The notes beneath the pieces are model-generated. The model was not told the origin of the DNA, did no database searches, and worked only from the letters and a program-made list of their open reading frames with translations. A program made the translations under genes and the position numbers. Of a stretch of DNA of 64,000 nt, positions 1-11,115 are shown in pieces. The number at the start of each line of letters is the position of its first letter. Positions within the stretch are counted from its first letter, which is position 1. Source of the stretch: Adenanthera pavonina (Eukaryota; Streptophyta; Magnoliopsida; Fabales; Fabaceae); the NCBI GenBank assembly GCA_026686845.1, contig JAIVEN010000012.1, positions 14,386,501 to 14,450,500 on the forward strand. The letters run 5' to 3'.

Positions 1-1095
1 ATGTCATATCATCATTATCATTATCGTGATCTCAATATCATGTTATGCATCATGTAATGTCACATCATCATCATGTATAATCATCATCCACTATATATGT
101 CTAGCCATGTGCATACCACGATATATATAAAAACCATACACATACAATCTATATCGTGGTATGAATGGAAATAAGCATATATACACATATATACTCACAT
201 ATAATACATATAATACAAACACTAGTTTACCTCAGGTTGTCAATATCACACACATGCGATTCTACGAGCTTCTTGGGTTGTCCAATACAACTCGTACCAC
301 TTTCGGTGAACCAAACAATTACTATAATATCATAAATCGTCAATTAACACATAATCCAAATATCTAAATTCCACAATTCAACCAATTAGGCTTAACCTAA
401 AGTTCCAACATCGTTTCCATACATCATTGAGCTCCTAAAACTCATACAAACCCAAACAAACCATACTCATCTCAGATTCCATACTATCTTTAACAATTTC
501 AACCTATGGTCAATCTTAAATCATGCATACTCATTGAGCTCCTAAAACTCACACCCAAGAATCATGCATACCAAATCATACTCCATTAATCCTATTTCAT
601 CCATTTTAATTAGTGAGATTTGGCTGCAACAAAAAATCCCAACATATAAACAAAAAATCCTAACTCAAAACTGAAGAAAATGAAGAGAGAGGAGTAGAGA
701 TCACTTACCAATGATTTAGCATGTTCAAAGGGGTCAAAAATCACTTCCTAAGGCTCAAAATTTGAAGACCTAACGCTGCCTTTTCATTACTCCCTCCATT
801 CTCTCTTTTTCGTTCTCATTCGATCGACTAAAATGATTATGACTCAAACAAAAATCTCAATGCCCACCACACAGAGAGTAAGCTTACCGCAACATGAAGC
901 TTCTCGGCCTAAAATATATCTTTAAAGTTCCAACTCTCTTGCCATGGCTGCCCTGTCTCACGCTGCGACGTTGATCTTTTTTTTCTCCACTTTGATTCTT
1001 TCCACCATCCTAGCCCTTCTGGTACTGTACACAATGCCAAATACACTCACTTAGCTAGAGACCAAGTTAGGAAAAATGTAATGTTGGTTTTTAAA
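1..1095 (-). repeat. Family A Ty3/gypsy LTR, cut by the window start (3' LTR of a minus-strand element)
   Basis: This stretch, read on the minus strand, matches the LTRs at 16502-20230, 29475-30684, 59400-60838 and 61984-63322. Shared landmarks are the TCATCATC-rich microsatellite (1-100), the inverted repeat with arms taccacgatat and tatcgtggta (about 115-160), and the conserved block of plant-like phrases around 400-800. Its outer edge at 1095 is followed, on the minus strand's 5' side, by the polypurine tract at 1096-1111. The terminal bases are mutated from the usual tgtaaca. The rest of the LTR lies left of the window. Confidence 0.85.
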
Positions 1096-1942
1096 TTCTC
1101 CCTTCCTTATAAAAATTTTGTCCTCAAAATTTCAAATCTTACCTCAAACAAAAATCTCTGGATACCTCTTTCACATGGATTCTTTAGTTTCCCACGTGAC
1201 ATCATTAGTTGTCAAGCCACTCCATAACACTTTCACCAACTTAATGCTCTTATTCTTCAATTGCTTCTCTTTTATGTCAAGAATTTGCAACGGCATGACC
1301 TCAAAAGTCAGATCCTCTCGTACTTGAACTTCCTCATTATCAATAATGTGAGATAGATCTGGATGATATTTCTTGAGTTAAGACATGTGGAAAACATCAT
1401 GCAACCCTGTGAGATTAGGTGGTAGCACCACTCGATATGCTACTGGCCCAATTTGCTCCAGAATTTGATATGGACCCATATACCGAGGAGTGAGCTTTTT
1501 TACTTGAATTGATCTCCCAACACCTGTAGTAGGAGTGACCTTCAAAAATACATGATCTCTATCTGAGAGGTCAGAAGCTTCTGTTGAATATTCTCTATCT
1601 GCTGAGAGGTTTGATCCATGATATCTAGGCCTAAGAGACTCTGCTCACCAAGTTCAACCCAACATAATAGTAATCTATACTTTCTGCCATACAAAGCTTC
1701 ATACAGAGCCATTTGCAAACTCGAGTGGTAGTTATCATTATAGGCGAATTCAACAATAGCAGATAGTGATCCCAATTGCCTTTATTCTCTAGAACATAGG
1801 CTCATAGCATGTCTTCCAGAGTTTGAAGCATCTTTTCAATCTGCCCATCAGATTGAGGGTGATAAGTAGTATTGAAATTCAACTTTGTCCCCATGGCCTT
1901 CTGAAAAGACTTTCAAAAGCTGGATGTGAACCTAGGATCTAA
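1096..1942 (-). pseudogene. Ty3/gypsy pol fragment: integrase core end and C-terminus
   Basis: The minus strand encodes the end of a gypsy polyprotein. From the 1942 side it reads DPRFTS, then AMGTKLNFNTTYHPQSDG (the integrase core around the catalytic Glu), then EFAYNDNYHSS and EALYGRKYR (about 1680-1760). It ends in the C-terminal segment that parallels 29139-29426, next to the polypurine tract at 1096-1111. Frameshifts and stops break it, so it is dead. The upstream part of pol was displaced when a copia element entered at 1943, and most of it is missing from the window. The short plus-strand reading frame at 1118-1327 is only the antisense of this segment. Confidence 0.85.
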
Positions 1943-3520
1943 TGTTGAATCAAGTGTTTTTGATGATTCAAAACAAACTGGAGCTTGGAAGAAAGATATC
2001 AAAGGTGTACAAAAGATTTCAAGTGAAGAAATCCAAGAAAAATGAGTACAAAGTTAGTTGTAGGATTTTTTACTATATTCACATGAGTAAAAGGCTTTGA
2101 TCTTTCACCCAAATGTTTTCAAAATGTGTTTTTCAAACAATCCTATTTTAACTTATGATATATTTAAAAAATACCCACTAACAGATAAATTTTAAACTAT
2201 TAAACTTCATATGTTACCTTGGAAATTCAAACTTTGAAGGCTGAAATTCGAACCTACAAAGATCTTGCCTCTGACAGATGAATTTCAGACTATTAAAATT
2301 CAAACTTCAAGTAAAGAAAACTTGGGAAAAATGAAAAATTTGTCTAAAGCTATGTCAAAGTTCATCTGAAAGTAAAGTTTAGAAAAAGTTCCAAGTCAGT
2401 CCTCTGACAGACGAACTTTGACTTTGAAAATTCAAATTTCGGGTAAAATACAAGTTATGAAAAATGAAAAATTCATCTGAAGATATGTCAAAATTCATGT
2501 AAAAGTGAAGTTTAAAAAGAGTTCCAAGTTAGCCCTCTAATAGACGAACTTTCGTGTTAAAAAAATTGAAATTCAAAAAGAAGAACTTTTGTGCCATATT
2601 GAGTTGCTCATTGACAGACGAATTTTGGGCACCAAAATTCAAACTTCCAAGGCACTATAGTAATATGAAATAGGTGTTCACACTTATCAAAAGAACTTTA
2701 AACTTGAAAATTGGTATGTTCCAGCATGGGAAATATTTATCAAAGATGAAAACTTGAATTTTGCCTTTGAAAAGACAACTTTGAAGTTCAACGTTAAAGT
2801 CTTTAACATATGGTCTCTGTGAAATTCGTCTATTGACGCCCCAAAATTTGAACTTTAGATGTCAAATGCATTAGATGCAGTGGGTGAATAGATAGGTTTA
2901 CAGAGTAACCATTAGGTAACGTCTCTAACGGCTAGATCATGTCTCTAACATATAGTTAAGACATAAATCTATAAATAGAACTTTATTTAAAGTTGTAGGT
3001 AACAATTATATGTTGTATATACTGAAACCCTACCAAATTCATTACTCAAAGCTTTATACTCTCACACATTTCTTATTTTGTACTTCAACTATCATATAAA
3101 CTCTAAATTAGAGAGTTTATTTGCTGTAAACAATCTTATCTTTATTTGGAAGAAAGATATTCTTGTGAGGGGATTTCACAAGGGATTTAGGAAGCACTTA
3201 GCTAGCATACAAAGAAAGAAATTGTAAGCTCTTGAAATAGAGCATAGAAATGTAGTGTGGCATTGCAAGTAGCCCACAAAATTCTTGCAAGATAGTGGAA
3301 AATCTCAAGTAGTAGCTTGAGGAATAGATGTAGGTCAAGAGAAAGAGACCAAAGTGGGATAAATATTTGTGTCTTCTCTTCCCTTACCTTGCTTTCTACT
3401 TTGTTATATTTTATACTCTGTTTGTCTATTACTCTGGCTTTCACTGATCTCTTACACTTTTTCAGAAAATTTTCAATCTTTCCAATTCACCCCCTTCTTG
3501 GAAGGCCAACAGACCTAACA
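1943..3520 (+). repeat. Copia element 5' LTR
   Basis: Starts tgttgaatcaag and ends gacctaaca, followed two bases later by a Met-tRNA primer binding site. It aligns along its length with 9390-11038, 13612-15228 and 17184-18852. The U3-like part is filled with recurring phrases of the form acagacgaactttg and aaattcgaatttc. The region around 2960-3060 (ctataaatagaactt, a TATA-like box) is the likely promoter. The 1578-bp length suits a Sirevirus LTR. Confidence 0.9.
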
Positions 3521-3522
3521 AG

Positions 3523-3534
3523 TGGTATCAGAGC
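3523..3534 (+). other. Primer binding site, initiator Met-tRNA
   Basis: tggtatcagagc directly after the 5' LTR is the complement of the 3' end of plant initiator methionine tRNA, the usual primer of copia elements. It is unmutated, unlike the sites of the gypsy elements in this window. Confidence 0.92.
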
Positions 3535-3617
3535 CTGATTTCCCAAGCAAAGGATCTAACAATCTGGGAAAATTAATGCTTGGCTTTGGAGAGAGTATTC
3601 TTGTAGAGGGAAACAAC

Positions 3618-5330
3618 ATGACTAGACCTCTTGGCTTCAGTGGAGAGCATTATGGATATTGGAAGATGATAATGCAAATATATCTCCAGTTCATTGATCT
3701 GGACATCTGGTTGGTCATCCAAAAAGGGGATTTTGTCCTAATGAAGTTGTAGGATGATGGCAAATATAAAGAGAAGCCAGAAGATGAGTGAAATGAAGAA
3801 GATAAGAGAAGAGTCCTGTTAAACTTTAAGGTAAAACTCTGTCTGGTTAGTGTTCTCAACTAGGACGAATGCTATAGAGTGTCACAACGTACTACAGTTA
3901 AAGGTATGTGGGATACTCTAGAAATTGAACTCCTACATTGGTGAGTATGAAAGTCTCAGAATGGTGGAAGGTGAGAGTTTAAAAGAGCTACAAAAAAGAT
4001 TCCCCTCATTGTAAGTCAACTAAAGAGTCTTGGTAAGGAGTACACTCGGCTAGAGAAAGTCAAAAAAATCCTTAGAGCTCTTCCTCTAGAATGGCAACCA
4101 AAAGTAACAGCAACGGAAGAAGCCAGATGAGAGTTAATGGCTTCTGTCATAGTACTCTTTAGTAGCCTTGATGAGTATGAGGGAAAAATGAAGGCTCTCA
4201 AGAAAGCTAGTCAAGACAAGAAGAAGAAGGGCCTTGCATTGAAAGCTACAGAAGAAAAAGAAGAAGAGTCTATCAATGATGAAGATATGGATGAAGAGAC
4301 TCTAGCTATGTTGTTCAGGAAATTTGGAAGGTTCTACAACAAGAAAAGAAATAAAAGATTCTTTAAGAAATGAGCAGCTGCAAACAACAAGAAAGAAGGC
4401 AAAGAGTCTATCACTTGCTACAAATGCTAAACGCAAGGGCACATCAAATGGGACTATCCATAATTCCTAAAAATCCAGGAAGAAGAAAAGAAAGCTGTTA
4501 ACATAGGTAAAAAGAAAAAGGCTTACATCTCATCAATCTAGGGCAACAGTTTAGATAAAGATGAAGTTGAGGAAGAAATTGCTAACATATACTTGATAGC
4601 ACTTGCATCTAAAGAGACTTCAAGCTCTTCTAACAGTGATCATGAAGAGGAGTTATATGAATCTGAACCTTCCTATTCGGAATTGCTTGATGCATTTCAT
4701 GATTTGTATGATGAGTTTATTAAAATTGCAAAAGAACTAAAACTGGCCGAGAAGAAAATTAGCAAGTTAGAATCTGATTGCAAACTATCTGACATTGTAT
4801 CTCTACATGAAACTGAATCTGTTTGTTGTACATCATGCACTGAACTGAAAAAGAACAATGAATATCTTTTGAAAACCATGGCTAATCTCACTGAGGGTAA
4901 AGATATGTTATTTGCCTTATTAGGAAGTTAAAGAATTACACAAAGAAAAGCTAAACTTGGCTATGATCCTTGTGCAGTTAAGAAAAAGAATGAAAAAAAA
5001 ATCAAAATCTGTATATAAGACATTTTGTGCATTCTGATGACATAAAAAGAAAAGTCACACCAAAATGCATTGAATCTTATGTCTAATAAAAATATTATGA
5101 AACAAAAATATTATCTACATTACTTTCTTCTTGCATCACAATCTAGCAGTCCCTTTATCACCTATCACTTCTGTAACAAGAAGGGACATGTTTCCAGTTC
5201 ATGTTTATTAAAGAAAAATGGACTTGGTAGGAAGGTAGAATGGGTTCCCAAAGGTGCATCTGTATCTAGGGAAAATACCACAGACAGAAAAGGACCCAAT
5301 CAGATTTGGGTACCTAAAAAGAAAAACTAA
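3618..5330 (+). pseudogene. Copia gag, broken by many stops and frameshifts
   Basis: Begins MTRPLGFSGEHYGYWK at 3618, the typical start of Sirevirus capsid proteins. The capsid region runs to about 4370 and ends in a lysine-rich stretch. A zinc knuckle follows at about 4417-4455 (CYKC, then QGHIKWDY); its fourth ligand is Tyr instead of Cys and a stop lies inside it. Next is an acidic serine-rich region and a predicted coiled coil (4593-4931), then a second partial knuckle (HFCNKKGHVSSSC, about 5163-5201) and a tail ending IWVPKKKN. In-frame stops occur at more than ten places, so no capsid can be made. The two-finger layout with coiled coil is a known trait of Sirevirus gag; the assignment is from motifs only. 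Confidence 0.82.
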
Positions 5331-5340
5331 TCTTATTTTG

Positions 5341-8300
5341 CAGGTGTATCTTAGAGCAAGAAAAAGCAACAAATGGTATATGGACAATGCTTGCTCAAGT
5401 CGTATGACTGGTGATAAGGAGAAGTTCATCACCCTTAAAGATAAGAAAGGAGGAAAAGTGACCCTTGGAGGTGAAATTGTGGCAAGAATAGTTGGCATTG
5501 GAATTGTGGGCAAGAATCCTAAAACATCTATAGAAGAAGTGCTATTGGTAATTTGACTCAACTACAACTTGCTGAGTGTGAGTCAGACATGTGACAAAGA
5601 GAATTAGGTACTGTTTGACTCAAAGTTCTGCCTGGTCATCCAAAAAAGTTATCATAAAGTAATCCTCAAAGTTCAAAGGGATGGTAACTGCTATACCATT
5701 GATCTTGATGAACTTCCCTCCTTAGATTTTGTATGTTTAATTAGCAAAGATAATAATAGTTGGTTGTGGCATAGAAGACAAGCACATGTTAACATGAATC
5801 AATTGGCAAAATTGAATAAGAATGATTTAGTCACTGGTTTACCAAAAATCTTTTTTGAAAAGGATAAAGAATGTGATGCATGCCTTAAAGGGAAACAAAC
5901 TAAATCATCATTCAAATCTAGAAATATAATCACCACATCTAGACCACTGTAATTGTTGCATATAGATTTCATAGGTCTATCTAGAGTAAAAAGCATTGGT
6001 GGAAACTTGTATGTACTTGTGATTATAGATGATTACTTTAGATTTACATGGACTTTATTTCTTTCTTTCAAAAGTGAAACATTTGATGCATTTGTAACCT
6101 TGGCTAAGAAAGTGCAAAATGAGAAAGATATTTTCATTGTGTCTATCAGGTCTGTTCAAGGAGGAGAATTTTAAAACTCAAGCTTTTCTGGAGTACTGTG
6201 AAGAACATGGAATTGATTACAACTTCTCAGCACCAAAGACTCCTAAGCAAAATGGAGTGGTGGAAAAGAAGAACAGAACAATTGGAGAAATGGCCAGACC
6301 AATGCTGAATGAAAAGAAGCTTCCTCAAGTTTTATGGGCTGATGTAGTAAACATAGCAAGCTATATCATTAATTGAGCCTACATTAGACCAATTCTGGGG
6401 AAGATACCTTATGAGCTGTACAAAGGAAGGGAACCAAACCTCTCACACTTACATGTATTCGGCTGCAAATGCTTCATCCACAACATTGGAAAAGAGAATT
6501 TGAGTAAGTTTGATGTCAAATTAAATGAAAGAATATTTCTTGGCTATTCTAGTAGAAGTAAAGCATATAGGGTTTTTAATAAAATGACTATAACTATAGA
6601 AGAATTTGTGCATGTTGTGTTTATTGAAAATGAAATTGTTTCCAAGTATGTCATTGGTGAAGATGATCTTATTTCTAACTTTAAGAACTTAAATCTTTCT
6701 GGAGAAGATAAAATTGGACCTCCAAAAATATCTAAATCAACTAATGTAGAAGAAGATATTCAGGAGAAAGATTTGAATTTGAAAACAATGAGGAAATGTC
6801 TCAAGAACTCCCTAGAGCTTGGAGACATCAAAGGACTCATCCAGTTGATCAAGTAATTGGGGATGTTCAAGAGAATGTTAAAACCAGAAGGTAACTTTCG
6901 GTTCAAATGAACAACTGTGCTTTTATTTCTCAAATTGAACCTAAGTGTGCTGAAGAAGCCTTAACTGGTGAATATTGGATACTAGCTATACAAGAAGAAC
7001 TAAATCAGTTTGAAAGAAATCAAGTTTGGGATTTAGTGCTTAGACCTAAATATCACCCTATTATTGGCACTAAATGGGTTTTTAGAAATAAACTTGATGA
7101 ATCAAGAACAATCATTAGAAATAAAGCAAGACTAGTTGCCAAAGGATATAATCAAGAAGAAGGTATTGATTATAAGGAAACTTTTGCTCCAGTTGTAAGA
7201 TTGGAAGCAATAAGAATCCTCTTGGCCTATGCATGTATGAAAAATATAATGTTATATCAAATGGATGTAAAAAGTGCTTTTCTGAATGGGTATATCATGG
7301 AAGAGGTTTATGTTGATCATCCTCCAGGTTTTGAGAACTCAAGAAAACCAACCCATGTCTATAAATTGAAGAAAGCTCTTTATGGCTTAAAACAAGCTTG
7401 TAGAGCATGGTATGAAAGGCTAAGTAATTTTCTAACTGAAAAGGGACTTAATAGGGGAAAAGTAGATACAACTCTGTTCACCAAGAAAGAAAATAAAGAC
7501 TTACTTATTGTTCAGATTTATGTTGATGATATTATATGTAGTGCTACTAATGAATTTTTTTTGCAAGAATTTCTCTAAGCTAATGTAGGGTGAATTCGAA
7601 ATGTAAATGATGGGTGAGCTCAACTTCTTCCTTGGACTCCAAATTAAGCAAAGTGATGATGACATCTTCCTCAATCAATCAAAATATCTGAAAGAGATAC
7701 TGAAAAAGTTTGGTATGGAAAATGCCATGTCAATGGGGACTCCTATGGCTACTGCAACAAAACTTGATATAGATGAATGAGGAAAGACCTTTGACATAAC
7801 TCAGTATAAGAGAATGATTGGTTCCTTGCTATATGTAATAGCTAGTAGACTTGATATTATGTTCAATGTCTGTATGTATGCAAGGTTTCAATCATGCCCC
7901 AAAGAGTCCTATGCAACAACTGTGAAAAGAATTTTCAGATATCTAATTGGAACATCACAGATAGGACTTTGGTATCCAAAAGGCAATGGAGAGGAATTCA
8001 TGGGATATACTGATGTTGACTTTGCTGGAACCAAAACTGGCAGAAAAAGCACAAGTGGAACATGTTAATTTCTTAGAGGATCCTTGGTTTCATGGTTTAG
8101 CAAGAAGCAAAACAATGTGGCTCTCTCTACAACATAAGCTAAATATGTGGCACCTAGCAGCTATTGTGCTCAAGTCCTTTGGATGAAACAACAACTTGAA
8201 GATCTTGAGATTGAGATAAAGGAAATACTAGTAAAGTGTGATAATCAAAGTGGTATCAACATCACAAAGAATCCTGTCATGCATTCAAGGACAAAGCATA

Positions 8301-8470
8301 TTGAAATAAGGAATTACTTCATAAGGGATCATGTTTTGAAAGAAGTCATCAAATTAGAATGCATCCCTACTGAAGATCAAATTGTAGATATTCTGACTAA
8401 ACCTCTTGTAGAAGATAGACACTGCAAAATCAGACAAGAATTAGGAATGATAAATCCCAATGAGTTGTAA
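5341..8470 (+). pseudogene. Copia pol: protease, integrase, reverse transcriptase, RNase H (inactive)
   Basis: Domains in order. Protease at about 5370-5550 has WYMDNACSSRMTG, where the family has D-S-G, so the catalytic triplet is changed to D-N-A. The integrase HHCC region is at 5764-5900 (LWHRRQAH, then CDACLKGKQ). The core runs 5950-6376: the first Asp is kept, the second catalytic Asp is lost (IRSVQGGEF for the usual IRSDHGGEF), the Glu is kept in QNGVVEKKNR, and there is a frameshift after GGEF. Reverse transcriptase at 6907-7578 is the longest open piece (223 codons) with KWVFRNK, QMDVKSAFLNG and an intact YVDDI box. RNase H runs about 7600-8470 in three pieces, with YTDVDFAG and the usual C-terminal TKHIEIRNYFIRDHV. 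Stops and frameshifts make it non-functional. Confidence 0.9.
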
Positions 8471-9389
8471 GTAAGCCCTTATATACATCTATTTAAAGTT
8501 TTTGACATTGAATTAATACTAACTTTAGCATCAGAGTATGTTTTAGATATGTTGCAGGTGTTCCACATGATTTTTGATGATAATAAATCTATTTATTGGA
8601 GCTAATCAGACTTGCACAATCAAAAGATGCTGAAGGAAGGAGAAAATTCAAATTTCAGGATAAATCTGTAAGTTCAAAGTTTTGAAATTCATATTTCAAA
8701 GGGTTATTAGATGAATTTTAATGTTGAATTGTGTTTTTGAATTCATTATCATTCTCAATATTCAAACTTAATGCTCATTAGATGAATTTTAGTAACTTAT
8801 ACTCTGTAACAGTACCTTCATAACCCTCAAAATTTGTCTGTTGGATGATGGAAATTTGAATTTCCAAAATTTAATATGAATGATAACCTTGTTCAGAATG
8901 CATTTTATATGAATTTCTATATATCAAAATACAAATTTTAGAGACACTTTACAAAACTTTGAAATTTAAATTTTTGATCTCTAAATTCGTCTGTTAAAAT
9001 ATGCTTTCATCTTATGTCTCTATAAGATGAACTTTCATAGGTGAAATTCGTCTGTTGCTTGTTTTGTTCATGTTTGTTTGTTGTATGAAATTGTGAAATT
9101 CGAACTTTGATGATTAAAAGTTTGTCTGTTGCTTCTTGTTCTTTAAACTTAGCTTCTATCAAATAAACTTCAAGATGAAAATTCATTTGTCAGTAAGCCT
9201 CTCCTCGTGGGATAACTCATAACTACTCAAATTTTGAAATTTGGTCCCTCAAAATTTGTTTGTTGAATGAATATAGATGTTAAAACTAAAGGTCTCCCTC
9301 TGAACAAGCTCAACCTTATTCGTCTTTCTCTCAAGTCTATTCAAATTCTCTCTTAAACTCCCATTAACTCTGTTCACGAGTCCTCTTTT
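8471..9389 (+). other. Spacer between copia pol and the env-position frame
   Basis: No reading frame is seen in this ~920-bp AT-rich stretch, which lies inside the copia element. It contains several copies of a phrase like aaattcgtctgttg (about 8833, 8985, 9046, 9118 and 9251), the reverse complement of the caacagacgaattt phrase scattered through the element's LTRs. It may be a regulatory spacer or a very old inverted LTR piece; neither is proved. Confidence 0.6.
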
Positions 9390-11038
9390 TGTTGAATCAA
9401 GTGTTTTGATGATTCCAAACCAATCTTCAAGAGCTTGGAGTAAAGATATCAAAGGTGCACAAAAAGTTTCAAGTGAAGGAATTCTGGAGAAATCAGTGCG
9501 AGAATAGATGTAGAATATTTAGTAATGTTTTAATTTAAGTAAAAGACTTTGATTTGGTGAAAAGATGTTTTAAAAACCTTAATTCTATGTTAAATCATGG
9601 AATATTTGAAAAACACCCACCAACAGATGAAGTTTGAAAGGTTTATACAGATTTGCCATTTTGAAAATTCAAACTTTGGCTTTAGAAATTCGAATTTCAT
9701 ATTGAGAATTAATAAATTTGAAAAGAAGCTTCTCTAACAAACGAATTTTGTATTCCCAAATTCGAACTTTGACCTATGTCTGAAAAGAGCCATTCTCTGA
9801 TGGACGAACTTTGAAGTTGAACATTTGAATTTTAGACAAAATGAAACTAATGAAAATTGAAAAATTTGTCTGAGAATATGTCAAAGTTCATCTGAAAACA
9901 AGTTTAAAAATGCCCACTGACAGACGAACTTTGAACATGAAAATTTAAATTTCATAAATAAAGCTTGTGAGTCTGTTGTGTTGATATGTTGACATACGAA
10001 TGACAATATTCAGAAATTCAAACTTTAAAGTAAGTTTGAAAAGAGGTCTCTCTAACAAACAAACTTTGCCCTTTGAAAATTCAAATTTTGAATTTATGAA
10101 CTATTGTGCCTCATTGAACCAGCTTCTGACAACCAAATTTTGGGGTTCCAAAATTCAAATTTCAAAGGCACTGTAGCAAATTGAATTTACTGTTCACACT
10201 TAACAGAACAACTTTAAAAATGAAAATTCATATGTTCCAATGTAGAATCATTTTCTAAAGATGAAAATTTGAATTTTGATTTATAACAAATGAACTTTGG
10301 AAGTTCAACGTTAAAGGCTGTAACTTTCGGTTTCTGTGAAATTCATCTGTTAACTAACTGAAATTCAAACTTTGAGTGTTAGAAGCATTAAATACGGTTG
10401 GTGAACGAATAATTTCTTAGTATAACCGTTGGGTAACATCTCTAATGGCTAGATCTTGTCTCTAACGTATAGTTGAGGTAGAAATCTATAAATAGAACTT
10501 CATTTGAAGATGTGGATAATGAAATCACTTTGTAAATACTGAAACTCTGCCAAATCATTTACTCAAAGTCTCTTACTCTCACATGCTTCAATATTTGTAC
10601 TCCAACTTTCATATTCACTCTGATTAAGAGAGTTTATTCATTAAAAACAATCTTATCTTCATCTAGAAGAAAGATTTTCTTGTGTGGGGATATCACAAGG
10701 GATTGGGAAAGTACTTAGTGAGAGTGCAAAGAGTGAAAGTGTGAGCTCTAGAAATAGAGCATCAACTTTGTATTGAGGCATTTGCAAGAAGCCCACTGAA
10801 TTCTTGCAAAATAGTGAAAAATCTCAAGTGGTGACTTGGGGACTGGACGTCGGTCAAGTTGAGAGACCGAACCAGGATAAATATCTGAGTCTTCTCTTCC
10901 CTACTATTACTTTTACTATTTATTCATTTATACTCTGTTTTACCATCACCCTTTGCTTTCTTCACTTTCTTGACGTTTTGCAGAAAATTTTTAATCTTCC
11001 CAATTCACCCCCCTCTTGGAAAGCCAGCTTATCTAACA
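9390..11038 (+). mobile_element. Copia solo LTR inside the copia element
   Basis: A complete LTR (tgttgaatcaag to cttatctaaca) flanked by the perfect 5-bp duplication ctttt (9385-9389 and 11039-11043). No primer site or coding region follows it, so it is a solo LTR left by LTR-LTR recombination. It interrupts the sequence just upstream of the env-position frame: gagtcctctttt joins cccactggtta when it is removed. Its 3' end (ccagcttatctaaca) is the same subtype as the LTR at 63323-64000, and differs from the host element's own LTR end. Confidence 0.93.
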
Positions 11039-11115
11039 CTTTTCCCACTGGTTAAACTTCTTTTAGCATCTTATAAACCATTCCCTGCATCTTTCTGCAA
11101 CATTCATCTACAAGA

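Noticed and set aside
1118..1327. 69-codon plus-strand reading frame
   Set aside because: It is the antisense of the gypsy polyprotein tail. The same antisense frame occurs opposite the pol end at 29243-29452.
3523..3534. tRNA-like sequence
   Set aside because: Only the 12 bases complementary to the tRNA 3' end are present; it is a primer binding site, not a tRNA gene.
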